Assembly (NCBI RefSeq): GCF_019192735.1
Contig: NZ_JAHTKP010000008.1
Coordinates: forward strand, 1-64,000
Source: Kitasatospora aureofaciens
Lineage (GTDB): Bacteria > Actinomycetota > Actinomycetes > Streptomycetales > Streptomycetaceae
Direction of reading: 5' to 3'
DNA length: 64,000 nucleotides
Shown: positions 18,472 through 27,585 of the stretch, in pieces
Position numbering within the stretch: position 1 is the first letter of the stretch
Layout: every line of letters starts with the position of its first letter
The notes under the pieces: model-generated
The model's database searches: none
Seen by the model: only the letters and a program-made list of their open reading frames with translations
Told to the model about the DNA's origin: nothing
Program-made: the position numbers and the translations under genes

Positions 18472-19736
18472 CGGGAGAACGCCCCCAGGTCGACGACGTT
18501 GCTGGTGTGCTCGCAGACGTGACGCACCGGCTCGTGGTCGTGGTCGTGCCCCGCCTCGACCCGGTCGACCAGCGTCGCGAGGAACCGGCCCACCAGCGGG
18601 GCGTTCTTGAACTGGTTGCCGCTGGTGCCCATGGCGACGTAGTAGCCGCCGAGGGCGGTGCGGTCGTAGATCGGGGTCCAGTCGTCGGCGACGTCGTACA
18701 CGCCGGCAATGCCGGTGGGCCGGTTCGGGACGCCGAGCCCGGGAAGGCGGCGGGCCGCGCGGGTCACCTGGGCCCGGAAGCGGTGGACGGTGGGGCGGGG
18801 GTCGGCCTCGTCGGGATCGTCGATCCACTCCAGGGGGTCGCAGGCCGGTTCGGTGCCGCCGACGAGGAGCCGTCCACCGGGGGCCGCCCGCAGGTAGATG
18901 CCGAGATCGAGGTCGGCGATCACCGGGCCGAGGTCGGCGGCGAGGCTGTAGCCCGGCGGGGCGGCGACCTGGTGGACCTCCTGGCGCAGTGGCCGCACGC
19001 CGACGGTGAACTCGCCGCCGACACCGGCCAGTCGGTTCAGGCCGCCGGACCATGGACCGGCGGCGTTGACCACGATCGGCGCGGCGATCCTCGTACCGTC
19101 GGCGAGCCGGACGCCGGACACCCGGTCCGTCCGCCGGTCGACGCCCACCACGGTCTGGTGGAACAGGAACCGCGCGCCCAGCTCGGCCGCCGCGTCCGCG
19201 AGGTTCTGCGCGGCGAGCTGCGGGTCGTCGACGAACCCGGCGTCGGGGGTGAACAGCGCACCGAGCTCACCGGTGGGGCCGGCGAAGAAGGCCTCGTCGT
19301 CCACCGGCTTCGGCGGCCAGTACCGCCCGGGGTCGATCCCGGGGAGGCGCCGGCGCAGCGTCGCGGCGTCCCACCGCTCGTACGGGACGCCGGCGCGGTC
19401 GAAGAGGGCGGCGGTGGCCGAGGGCGGGGCGCCGGGTGCGTCGAGGACGACCGCCCCGGTGCGGTGGAAGGCCGCCAGCGGGCGGCGGTCGGGGAGCCGC
19501 AGGTGATCCGGCCAGGCGGCCCAGTAGTGGCGGGACTCCCACGCGGTGGCGACGCCGTCGAACGTGGAGTAGTTGAACCGGATGATCGCGCTGGACGCGC
19601 TGGTGGAGCCGTGCCCGGCGCCGCCGGCCTTGTCCAGCACGACCACCTGCCGCCCGGTGCGCGCGAGTTCGAGGGCGACGGCCGCGCCGATCACGCCGGC
19701 ACCCACCACGATGGCGTCCGGATTTCCGGCGTTCAT
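18426..19736 (-). CDS. FAD-dependent amine/amino acid oxidase (DAO family)
   Basis: The 436-aa enzyme starts with an FAD-binding Rossmann motif, AIVVGAGVIGAAVALELA, and keeps the DAO-family core seen in sarcosine, opine and D-amino acid oxidases (IVVNAAGPWSG; DWTPIYD; TSGNQFKNAPLVG). It oxidises a C-N bond, giving an imine and, with oxygen, peroxide. The ATG overlaps the stop of the ATPase gene by 4 bp (ATGA), so it is the last gene of the uptake operon and probably acts on the imported compound. Substrate candidates are N-methylated amino acids, opines or D-amino acids; the sequence alone does not decide. Confidence 0.8.
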   Translation of the reverse strand: MNAGNPDAIVVGAGVIGAAVALELARTGRQVVVLDKAGGAGHGSTSASSAIIRFNYSTFDGVATAWESRHYWAAWPDHLRLPDRRPLAAFHRTGAVVLDAPGAPPSATAALFDRAGVPYERWDAATLRRRLPGIDPGRYWPPKPVDDEAFFAGPTGELGALFTPDAGFVDDPQLAAQNLADAAAELGARFLFHQTVVGVDRRTDRVSGVRLADGTRIAAPIVVNAAGPWSGGLNRLAGVGGEFTVGVRPLRQEVHQVAAPPGYSLAADLGPVIADLDLGIYLRAAPGGRLLVGGTEPACDPLEWIDDPDEADPRPTVHRFRAQVTRAARRLPGLGVPNRPTGIAGVYDVADDWTPIYDRTALGGYYVAMGTSGNQFKNAPLVGRFLATLVDRVEAGHDHDHEPVRHVCEHTSNVVDLGAFSRQRRVGKGTARTVMG

Positions 19737-20734
19737 GAGAGTCCGTCCTCGGGCTCGTCGGGCTCGACGGTGCCGGACGGGAAGTGGCAGGCCGCCCGGT
19801 GCGGACGGTCGGCGGCACCCTGCTGGGGATCCCGCTCGGTGCAGACGGTGCGTTCCGGGTGCCGGCCTGGCCCGTCCGGGCAGAGCGCGCTGAACCGGCA
19901 ACCTGCGTGCAGCGGAGCGGAGTTGGCCGTGTCGACCGAGAGTGGAGTGCTGCCCGGTGGCGGTGAGGTGGCGGGGAGGCCGGGAACGGCGGCGAGGAGC
20001 GTCCGGGTGTACGGGTGCTGCGGTGCGCGCAGCAGGGCATCGGTCGGCGCCGATTCGACGATCCGGCCGCGGTACATCACCGCCACCACGTCGGAGACGT
20101 AGCAGACCGCGGGCAGGTTGTGGCCGATGAACAGTATGGACAGGCCCAGTTGACGTTGGAGTTCGCGGATGGTGTTGAGGACGGACGCCTGCACCGAGAC
20201 GTCGAGCGCGGAGGTGATCTCGTCGGCGATCAGGAGGTCGGGCCCGACGGCCAGGGCGCGGGCGATGGCCACCCGCTGGCGCTGCCCGCCCGACAGCCGG
20301 CTCGGCAGCCGGCCGGCCAGCTGCGGATCCAGGCCGACCAGGTCGAGCAGCCGGGCCACGCGCTCCGCGCGGGTGCGCCGGTCGAGTCGGTGGAAGGCGG
20401 TGGCCGCCTCTTCGAGCGTCCGGCGGACCGTCATCCGGGGATTCAGCGCGGTGTCCGGGTCCTGGAAGACGACCTGGACCCGGCGGCCCAGCCGGCGCCG
20501 GGCCCGGACGGTGTGGCCGCCGGCCTCCCGGCCGTCGAGCAGGATGCGGCCGCCGTGCACCGGTGCGAGTCCGACGATCGCCCGGACCAGGCTGGACTTC
20601 CCCGAGCCGGACTCGCCCACCAGCCCGACCGTGGTGCCGGCCGGGATCTCCAGCGAGACGCCGTCCACCGCGGTGACCGGGCCGTGCGGGCCGTCGTGGC
20701 GCACGGTGATGTCGGAGAGCTGCAGAACCGTCAT
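19733..20734 (-). CDS. Dpp/Opp-type ABC transporter ATPase (DppF-like)
   Basis: This 333-aa nucleotide-binding subunit powers peptide-type uptake. It has Walker A GESGSGKS, signature LSGGQRQR and Walker B DLLIADE, and the C-terminal oligopeptide-transporter extension with four Cys (CRFSALC...C...C), a pattern that in related proteins can hold an Fe-S cluster. The ATG overlaps the stop of the fused permease-ATPase gene, and its stop overlaps the oxidase start. Confidence 0.85.
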   Translation of the reverse strand: MTVLQLSDITVRHDGPHGPVTAVDGVSLEIPAGTTVGLVGESGSGKSSLVRAIVGLAPVHGGRILLDGREAGGHTVRARRRLGRRVQVVFQDPDTALNPRMTVRRTLEEAATAFHRLDRRTRAERVARLLDLVGLDPQLAGRLPSRLSGGQRQRVAIARALAVGPDLLIADEITSALDVSVQASVLNTIRELQRQLGLSILFIGHNLPAVCYVSDVVAVMYRGRIVESAPTDALLRAPQHPYTRTLLAAVPGLPATSPPPGSTPLSVDTANSAPLHAGCRFSALCPDGPGRHPERTVCTERDPQQGAADRPHRAACHFPSGTVEPDEPEDGLS

Positions 20735-22596
20735 GAGGTGGCCGCCTGCACCGGCAGCGGCAGCGGGTGCCAGCACGCGACCCGGTGCCCGGGGTCGAGC
20801 TCGGTCAGCGAAGGGGTGTCCGTGGCGCAGCGGTCCCGCCGGTGTGCGCAGCGGGGCTGGAACGGGCAGCCCGCAGGGGGCGTGAGCGGGTCGGGCGGAC
20901 TCCCCTCGACCGTCCGCAGCGGCCGGTCGCGGTCGGCGGTCAGGGCCGGCACGGACTCGACCAGCGCCCGGGCGTAGGGGTGCCGGGTGGCGGTGGCGAG
21001 CCGGTCCGTCGGCAGGCTCTCGACCACCGTTCCCGCGTACATCACCAGCACGCGCTCGCACAGGCCGGCGACGAGCGCGAGGTCGTGGCTGATGAACAGG
21101 ACCGCGGTGGGGGAGTCCTGCCGGATGCCGGAGAGCAGGTCGGTGATCTGCCGCTGCACGGTGACGTCGAGTGCCGTCGTCGGTTCGTCGGCGATGATCA
21201 GCCCCGGCCGCACCATCAGACCGGAGGCGATCATCACGCGTTGGCGCTGGCCGCCGGAGAGTTGGTGGGGGCGGGACCGCAGGAGCGTCGGTGACAGCGC
21301 GACCCGGCGCAGGGCACCCGCGGCCTGCTCGGCGGCCTCCGCCCGGCTTGCGCCGCGGTGCGCCCGGACGGCCTCGGTGAGCTGGGTGCCCACCCGGAGC
21401 GACGGGTTGAGCGCCGAGGCCGGGCTCTGGAAGATCATCGCCAGTGCGGTCGCGAGGTGATGGTGGCGCTCCTTCGCGGTCATGGTGGTGAGGTCGGCGC
21501 CGAGCAGGCGGTGGGTCCGCCGGGTCACCCGGGCCTGCTCCGGCAGCAGGTCGGCGATCGCGAGGGCGGTGAGCGACTTGCCGGAGCCGGACTCGCCGAC
21601 GAGCCCCACGATCTCGCCGCCCCGCAGGGTGAGGGAGACGCCGCGGACCGGCCGGATCACCCCGTCTGGCGTGGGGAGTTCGACGGTGAGGTCCTCGATC
21701 TGCAGGACCTGGTCGCCGGTGGCCGGCCTGCCCTCGGCGGGGGCTTCACGACGGGCCCTGAGCGCGGGTCCGCGCCGGGCGACGCCGCCGGCCAGGACCT
21801 CGCCGAGCAGCTGGAAGGTCAGGGCCGCGTAGAGGACGGCCAGGCCCGGGGCGAGGGCGGGCACCGGCTGGGCGTAGATGCGGTCCAGCCCCTGGTTGAG
21901 CAGTTGGCCCCAGTCGTACGCGGGGGGCTGCACGCCCAGCCCGAGGAAGCTCAGCCCGGACAGCGCGACGAGCGCCGTTCCCGCCGCCATGGTGGTGCTC
22001 AGCAGGAGCGGCTCGGCGATGTTGGGCAGGACGTGCCGCCGGATCAGGCGGTGCCGGCGCAGCCCGAGGACGCGGGCCGCGGCCAGGTAGTCGGTGTTCG
22101 CGACGCCGGCGGCGAGCGTCTGGGAGAGCCGGGCGAAGCCGGGGATGCCGGCGACGGCGAGGGCGAACAGCGCGCCAGTCGCGCCCGCGCCGAAGACGAC
22201 GGCGAGGAAGACGGCGACCAGGAGGGCGGGGAAGGCGAGCAGGAGGTTGATCAGGGCGCCCAGCCACCGGCGGGCGCGACCGCCCACCACGGCGGTGGAC
22301 GCCCCGAGCAGGATGCCCGCCGTCGCGCTCAGCAGCGTGGCCGCGAAGGCGAGCAGCAGGGAGAGCCGGGCGGCCGTGAGGACCCGGGCGAGCAGGTCCC
22401 GTCCGAGGTTGTCGGTGCCGAACGGGTGCGCGGCCGACGGGCCTTGGAGGACGGCCGACAGGTCCGGACGGTCGGCGGCCGCGCCCCCGACGAGCGGGCC
22501 GGCGACCGCGAGCAGCAGCAGCGAGGCCAGCATCGCCAGCGCGATCCAGGTCATCGGGGAGCGCGGCGGTTTGACGGGCAGGCGCACCGGATTCAC
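20731..22596 (-). CDS. fused Dpp-type permease and ATPase (DppC-DppD fusion)
   Basis: One 621-aa reading frame carries what are usually two proteins. Residues 1-~275 are a DppC-like permease with the EAA-loop region AAARVLGLRRHRLIRRHVLPN and several membrane helices. Residues ~297-621 are a DppD-like ATPase with Walker A GESGSGKS (334-341), LSGGQRQR and LIIADEP, plus the four-Cys C-terminal extension. A charged ~20-residue linker joins them. The GTG start overlaps the stop of the upstream permease (GTGA). A tethered ATPase should still pair with the separate DppF-like subunit. Confidence 0.85.
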   Translation of the reverse strand: MNPVRLPVKPPRSPMTWIALAMLASLLLLAVAGPLVGGAAADRPDLSAVLQGPSAAHPFGTDNLGRDLLARVLTAARLSLLLAFAATLLSATAGILLGASTAVVGGRARRWLGALINLLLAFPALLVAVFLAVVFGAGATGALFALAVAGIPGFARLSQTLAAGVANTDYLAAARVLGLRRHRLIRRHVLPNIAEPLLLSTTMAAGTALVALSGLSFLGLGVQPPAYDWGQLLNQGLDRIYAQPVPALAPGLAVLYAALTFQLLGEVLAGGVARRGPALRARREAPAEGRPATGDQVLQIEDLTVELPTPDGVIRPVRGVSLTLRGGEIVGLVGESGSGKSLTALAIADLLPEQARVTRRTHRLLGADLTTMTAKERHHHLATALAMIFQSPASALNPSLRVGTQLTEAVRAHRGASRAEAAEQAAGALRRVALSPTLLRSRPHQLSGGQRQRVMIASGLMVRPGLIIADEPTTALDVTVQRQITDLLSGIRQDSPTAVLFISHDLALVAGLCERVLVMYAGTVVESLPTDRLATATRHPYARALVESVPALTADRDRPLRTVEGSPPDPLTPPAGCPFQPRCAHRRDRCATDTPSLTELDPGHRVACWHPLPLPVQAATS

Positions 22597-23561
22597 ATCT
22601 CTCCGATCGCCGAGCGCGGGTTCACCAGCGCGAGGAGCAGGTCGACCGCCAGGCCGGCGAGCAGGACGGTCGTTCCCAGGATCAGGACCATGGCCTGGAC
22701 CACGGGGTAGTCCTGGGCGACGACGGACTGCGCCATCGCCGATCCGATGCCGGGCCAGGCGAACACCTTCTCGACCAGGACCGTGCCGGCGATCATGGCG
22801 GGCAGCAGGCTGCCGGCGACGGTCAGGGACGCGGTCGCCATGTTCGGGGCCGCGTGCCGCAGGTAGAGCCGGACGGGGGGCAGCCGTTTGGCGCGGGCGG
22901 TGCGCATGTAGTCCTCGGACAGCACCTTCAGGGCCTCCACCCGGACGATCCGCACCAGGACGGCCGTGGGGGCGAGCGCCAGCGCGAGCACGGGGAGGAC
23001 GGCGGAGCCCGCGCCCGCGGCGCCCGCGACCGGGAGCAGCTGGAGCCCGACGGCCAGCAGCGCGGTCAGGCCCGCGGCCAGGACGAAGTCCGGCACCCCG
23101 GCCAGGGTGGCGGTGACCGCCGTGAAGGCCAGTTCGGCGCGCGGGCGCCGTCCGTCGCGGGTGTGGACGGCGGCGAGCAGTCCGCCGGGCAGGGCGACGG
23201 CGAGGGTGGCGAGGAAGGCCGGGAGGGCGATGCCGAGAGTGGCCGGCAGCCGGGTGCGGACCAGTTCGGCGACCGGTGCGCCGGTGACCAGGGAGGTCCC
23301 CAGGTCGCCGTGCAGGAGCCCGGCGAGATAGTGCCGGTACTGGGCCAGGAAGGGCTGGTCGAGCCCGAGTTGGTGCCGGCGCGCGGCCACCAGGGCCGGG
23401 GCGGCGTCGACGCCGAGCGCGGCGCGCACCGGGTCGCCGGGGACGAGCCGGATCATCGCGAAGGACGCGGTGAGCACGACCGCCAGGGAGGGGAGCAGCC
23501 GGGCCGTCCGGCGGCCGAGGAACGCCGGCCACGGGTGGCGCGACAGTCGCGGTGGGGACAC
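22593..23561 (-). CDS. Dpp-type ABC transporter permease (DppB-like)
   Basis: The 322-aa permease has the family start (LPSLAVVLTASFAMIRLVPG, then GDPVRAALG), about six membrane segments and the EAA-like motif SEDYMRTARAKRLP that contacts an ATPase. GTG at 23561 lies 13 bp after the binding-protein gene. It pairs with the DppC half of the next protein to form the membrane channel. Confidence 0.85.
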   Translation of the reverse strand: MSPPRLSRHPWPAFLGRRTARLLPSLAVVLTASFAMIRLVPGDPVRAALGVDAAPALVAARRHQLGLDQPFLAQYRHYLAGLLHGDLGTSLVTGAPVAELVRTRLPATLGIALPAFLATLAVALPGGLLAAVHTRDGRRPRAELAFTAVTATLAGVPDFVLAAGLTALLAVGLQLLPVAGAAGAGSAVLPVLALALAPTAVLVRIVRVEALKVLSEDYMRTARAKRLPPVRLYLRHAAPNMATASLTVAGSLLPAMIAGTVLVEKVFAWPGIGSAMAQSVVAQDYPVVQAMVLILGTTVLLAGLAVDLLLALVNPRSAIGEM

Positions 23562-23574
23562 GTCGTTCTCCCGT

Positions 23575-25200
23575 TCACCGGTGCAGGCGGATGCTGGTGG
23601 GGACGATCTCGCCGCCGAAGGTGGTGGCGAAGGTGGTGCGGTAGCCGTAGACGGTGCTTCGGCCGTCCGCGACGGGCAGGGCGTCGGCCGAGCGGAACAG
23701 CGCGGCGGAGGCCCGGTTCCAGGTGCCGCAGCCGGCCGTGTCCGGCTCCTGGAGCGCCTGGGCCACGAGGGCGTCGTACTCCGGGTCGGTGACGCCCGCG
23801 AAGTTCAGGCCCTGGGCCGGAGGCGGGCCGGAGAAGAAGGGGACGAAGCCGACCGGGAGGGGGAAGCCCGGGGTGCTGCCGACCACGGCGTCGAAGTCGC
23901 CCTCCTGGTACATCGCGTTCACCAGGGCGGGGAGGCTCTCGCTGACGAGCCGGACGTCGGCGCCGAGTTCCGTCCAGGTCCGGGCCATCAGCTCGGCGAC
24001 GGACGGCAGGGTCGGCCCCAGGTCCGGGCTGGTGATCAGCCGGAGCCGCAGCGGTCGGCCGTTCTTGGCCAGCCGGCCGGCGGCGGTCCTCGTCCAGCCG
24101 GCGGCGCGCAGCGCCTCGGCCGCGTCCTGTGCAGGGAGGTTGGCGGGGGCGAGGTCCGCGTGGCAGACGGCGCCCACGGCGCCGAAGTCGCCGGCCGGTC
24201 GGCCGGTGCCGCCGACGGCGACGTTGGCGAGGCCCTGGCGGTCCAGCGCGGCCACCAGGGCCCGGCGCACCGCCGGGTCGGCGAGCGGGCGGCCGGGGCG
24301 CTGGTTGAAGAAGGTCAGTCCCACGACGGTCGCCACGTCCGCGGTGGCCAGGCCGCGGCCGGTGAGCCGGGCCCGGTCAGGACCGCGCACCGTCGCGATG
24401 TTGACGTCCCCGGTGAGCAGCAGGTTCGCGGCGGTGGACTCCTGCGGCACCACCGAGATGACGATCCGTGCGGGCAGGCCGGGTGCCGCGGTCGTCGCCC
24501 CGGCCGGTCCCCAGGTGTAGCCCTCGCGCACGGTGAACTCGTACGGGCCGCCGACGGTGTAGCCGGTCAGCACGTAGGGTCCGGTGCCCGCGGTGGCCCG
24601 GTCCAGCGACTGCGGCCGGTCCAGGCCGGCGGGGCACACGATGGGCAGCAGACCGAGGGTGCGGGTGAGGAACGGGTGGGGGGCGGCCGTCGCGACCGAC
24701 ACCGTGCCGGCCGCGTCGTCGGCGGCCACGGTGAACGGGACGCCGGGCAGCACCGCCTGCGCGCCGGCGAGCTGGTTGGCGGGATCCGCTGCGTAGCGCA
24801 GCGCGCGGGCCACGGCTGTGGCGGTGAGGACCGTACCGTCGGAACAGGTCACCCCCGGGCGGAGCGTGAACACGGCCGAGGTCGTGGTGGCCTGCCAGGC
24901 GGAGGCCAGACCGGTGACCAGCGTGCCGTCGGCGTCCACGTTGACCAGCGAGTCGTACGCGTACCGGGCCGGGCCGGCGCCGAAGGCCGAGTACGGGTGG
25001 AAGCTCGGCGTCTCGGTGGATGCCACGATCCGGACGGTCCCGCGCTCCACGACGGGAGTGCTCGTCGAGGACCGGCCGGGGCCTGCGCAGCCCGCCGTGG
25101 CGACGGCTGCGGCGGTGAGGGCGGCCGTCAGCAGGACCGGGGCGCGTCGGGTGGATCTCCGAACACGCCCTGGGGCGGTGTGACGGGGCATGGCGGCCAT
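23575..25200 (-). CDS. extracellular solute-binding lipoprotein, family 5 (DppA-like)
   Basis: First gene of the uptake operon. The ~541-aa protein begins with a basic, hydrophobic signal ending in ATAGC, a lipobox with Cys38, so it should be lipidated and held at the outer face of the membrane. The mature part is a family 5 solute-binding protein (TPSFHPYSAFG near the start; DFDAVVGSTPGFP near the end), as for peptides, opines, nickel chelates or glutathione. Neither ATG 25200 nor ATG 25191 has a clear ribosome site, so the start is uncertain. With the terminal oxidase the operon looks like capture, import and oxidation of one amine-type nutrient. Confidence 0.82.
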   Translation of the reverse strand: MAAMPRHTAPGRVRRSTRRAPVLLTAALTAAAVATAGCAGPGRSSTSTPVVERGTVRIVASTETPSFHPYSAFGAGPARYAYDSLVNVDADGTLVTGLASAWQATTTSAVFTLRPGVTCSDGTVLTATAVARALRYAADPANQLAGAQAVLPGVPFTVAADDAAGTVSVATAAPHPFLTRTLGLLPIVCPAGLDRPQSLDRATAGTGPYVLTGYTVGGPYEFTVREGYTWGPAGATTAAPGLPARIVISVVPQESTAANLLLTGDVNIATVRGPDRARLTGRGLATADVATVVGLTFFNQRPGRPLADPAVRRALVAALDRQGLANVAVGGTGRPAGDFGAVGAVCHADLAPANLPAQDAAEALRAAGWTRTAAGRLAKNGRPLRLRLITSPDLGPTLPSVAELMARTWTELGADVRLVSESLPALVNAMYQEGDFDAVVGSTPGFPLPVGFVPFFSGPPPAQGLNFAGVTDPEYDALVAQALQEPDTAGCGTWNRASAALFRSADALPVADGRSTVYGYRTTFATTFGGEIVPTSIRLHR

Positions 25201-25403
25201 GGTGCCATCGCGAGGGCCGCGGCACACCGACCGCCGCGGCCCCGGGCCGGCCGGGACAACCGGTTCGGCCGCCACGGCACTTGACCTCCGGCGGTGGCCG
25301 GGCGGCCCGGGGCGGGAGGAGGATTTCGCTCTTTCGGGCGACATCGGCACCCGGCCCGGCTGCGTCCGTGCCCGGCCGGGTGATTCGTGGCCACACTGGC
25401 GGC

Positions 25404-27119
25404 ATGAGGACGGATGAAGCGGGCCGTGAGATCGGTCATCTGGCGGATGCCTACTGGGAGTTCCTGCTCGCCCGCGACCCGCTGCTGCGGGCCCGGCGGG
25501 GCCTGGCAGTGGAGTCGCTGCCGGGGGTGTCGGTCGGCGAGGCCGAGGAGCGGGCGGGGTTCGCGGCAGGCGTCCTCGACCGCCTCGGGGCGCCGGAGGA
25601 CGCCGAGTTGTCCGGGACGGACGCCGACACGGCCGCGTTCCTCGCGGCGCTCGCGGAGCAGGAGGTCCGGGCCCACCGCTGGTACTGGCTCACGCCCGCC
25701 GCCACGCCGTACCGGCTGTTCCCGCTGGCGCAGTACGGCGACGCGGTTTTCGGCGCCTTCCGGTTCGCCGAAGCGGGCGGTACTGAACAGGGAGGCGCTG
25801 AACGCTACCTGGCCCTGGTGCGCGAACTCGCCCGGGTGGTCGGCACGATCGGGGACAAGACGGCCGAGCAGGCGGCCCGCGGCTTTCGCGTCCCGGCCCC
25901 GGCCGTGGCCGGGACGCGCGCCACGATCGTCGGCCTGCGGGACTCGCTGGCCCGCCGGGTGACGGTCGACGGCGGCCGGCTCGGCGGCCTGGCGGCGGCG
26001 GACCGTGGCCGGGTGCGGGACGGGGTGCGGCGGCTGGTGGAGGCGGAGTTGGAGCCGGCCTTCGACCGCCTGCTCGCCGTCCTCGACGATCCGTCCTACC
26101 TGCGGGCTGCGCCCGAGGCCGTCGGCTGGGCCCGGTACGAGGGCGGCGAGGAGGCGTACCAGGAGTTCGTCCGGGCCCACACCGGAGCCGACCGCTCGCC
26201 CGAGCGGCTGCACCGGCTCGGCCTGGAGCAGTGCCGGGAGCTGGCCGAGCGCATGCGGGAAGTCCGGGCCGCCCTCGGCTTCCAGGGGACCGAGGACGAG
26301 TTCCACGCGCGGCTGCGGACCGAGCCCCGCCTGTACGCCGGCACGCCCGAGGAGGTCGAGGCCCGCTACCGCGCCCACCTCGATCGCCTCGCGCCGCTGC
26401 TGCCACGGTGGTTCGCGACCCTGCCGGCCGCGCCCTACGGGCTGGCGCGGCTGGATCCGGCGCTGGAGGCGGGGCTGACGTTCGGGTACTACGAGCAGCC
26501 GACCGAGGCCGGGCCCGTCGGGCGCTACCGGTACAACGGCTCGAACCTGGAGGAGCGGTCGCTGCTCGGGGCGGCCTCCCTGATCTACCACGAGCTGGCG
26601 CCGGGGCATCACTTCCACCTCGCCCGGCAGGCCGAGAACCGGGCCCTGCCGGACCTGCGCCGGGAGGTGATCGAGTTCGGCGCGTTCAACGAGGGCTGGG
26701 CCGAGTACGCGGCCGGGCTCGGCTGGGAGATGGGGCTCTACGACGATCCCTGGGACGCGTACGGGCGGCTCGGCCAGGAGCGGTTCACCGCGCAGCGCCT
26801 GGTCGTCGACACCGGGCTCAACCTCGGGACGATGACCCTGGAGCAGGCGCGGGCGTTCATGCGCGCCAATTCGACCGAGTCCGACCGGCAGATCGCGTCC
26901 GATCTGTTGCGTTACTCGACCGATCTGCCGGGGCAGGCGCTGGCCTATCGGGCGGGTTATATGGAATTCAGTGAAATGCGCGCGGATGCGGAGGCGGACC
27001 AGGGGGCGGGATTCGACGTGCGGGCCTTCCACGAGGTGCTCCTGAGTGGCGGTGCGCTGCCCTTTCCTGCCGTCCGGCGGCGGATGGTGCGCGAACTCGC
27101 CGATAGCTCGAATGGTTGA
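25404..27119 (+). CDS. DUF885 family putative metallopeptidase
   Basis: This 571-aa protein belongs to DUF885. The pattern YHELAPGHHFH supplies H396, E397 and H402 and FNEGWAEYA supplies a downstream acidic residue, which together resemble a zinc peptidase site. No signal peptide is seen, so it is likely cytosolic. It lies between the divergent uptake operon and the NRPS cluster and ends 134 bp before the DUF5132 gene. It could be a general peptidase or could act on NRPS precursors or products. The ATG at 25404 has only a weak ribosome site. Confidence 0.7.
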   Translation: MRTDEAGREIGHLADAYWEFLLARDPLLRARRGLAVESLPGVSVGEAEERAGFAAGVLDRLGAPEDAELSGTDADTAAFLAALAEQEVRAHRWYWLTPAATPYRLFPLAQYGDAVFGAFRFAEAGGTEQGGAERYLALVRELARVVGTIGDKTAEQAARGFRVPAPAVAGTRATIVGLRDSLARRVTVDGGRLGGLAAADRGRVRDGVRRLVEAELEPAFDRLLAVLDDPSYLRAAPEAVGWARYEGGEEAYQEFVRAHTGADRSPERLHRLGLEQCRELAERMREVRAALGFQGTEDEFHARLRTEPRLYAGTPEEVEARYRAHLDRLAPLLPRWFATLPAAPYGLARLDPALEAGLTFGYYEQPTEAGPVGRYRYNGSNLEERSLLGAASLIYHELAPGHHFHLARQAENRALPDLRREVIEFGAFNEGWAEYAAGLGWEMGLYDDPWDAYGRLGQERFTAQRLVVDTGLNLGTMTLEQARAFMRANSTESDRQIASDLLRYSTDLPGQALAYRAGYMEFSEMRADAEADQGAGFDVRAFHEVLLSGGALPFPAVRRRMVRELADSSNG

Positions 27120-27253
27120 CTTCCGCACCGCTGCTGACGGTTGATTGGCCGAATGGTTCGGCGGCGGACTACGGTGTGTGCGGGTTTGATTCCGTCCTGG
27201 TCTTGACGCGTCCGGCTGCATGTCTGAACGCGTATCGGAGAGATGTGAATTCC

Positions 27254-27472
27254 ATGCTGCCTGCTCTGCGCCCCTTTCTGTTCGGTCTGGTCCTGATGCC
27301 GCTGGTGAAGCGGGTCGCCAAGCCGGTGCTGCGCGAGGTCGTGAAGGCCTCCGTCGGGATTGCCCTCGATGTGAAGAACGCCGCCGCCGACGCCCGTGCC
27401 GAGCTGCAGGTGATCGCGGCCGAGGCGAGCGCCGAACACCCGCCGGCGAAGGCGGTCAGGTGGACGCCCTGA
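27254..27472 (+). CDS. small DUF5132-type membrane protein, copy 2
   Basis: The 72-aa protein is a shorter paralogue of the one at 15677. It shares PFLxGLxxxPLxKRxAKPxLRxxVKxSxG and AAExxAE, with one hydrophobic N-terminal segment and an amphipathic helix, but lacks the disordered tail. CGGAGAG lies before the ATG. It is 113 bp upstream of the NRPS in the same direction, so it is probably the first gene of that operon. A TTGACG hexamer at 27203 may be part of the promoter, but no good -10 partner is visible. Confidence 0.7.
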   Translation: MLPALRPFLFGLVLMPLVKRVAKPVLREVVKASVGIALDVKNAAADARAELQVIAAEASAEHPPAKAVRWTP

Positions 27473-27585
27473 CGGTCAGCGGCGAACGCAGCAAGGCGCT
27501 CTGAGCCGCTTCGGCGGTGTGACGGCCCGTTCGGAGACCTGGCACGGCTCCGGCATCGCTCATGTAGATCTGTGGAGGTTCTCCG

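Noticed and set aside
18426..25200. Uptake operon as a staphylopine-like metallophore importer
   Set aside because: The operon layout would allow it, but no nicotianamine-synthase-like or opine dehydrogenase gene is present.
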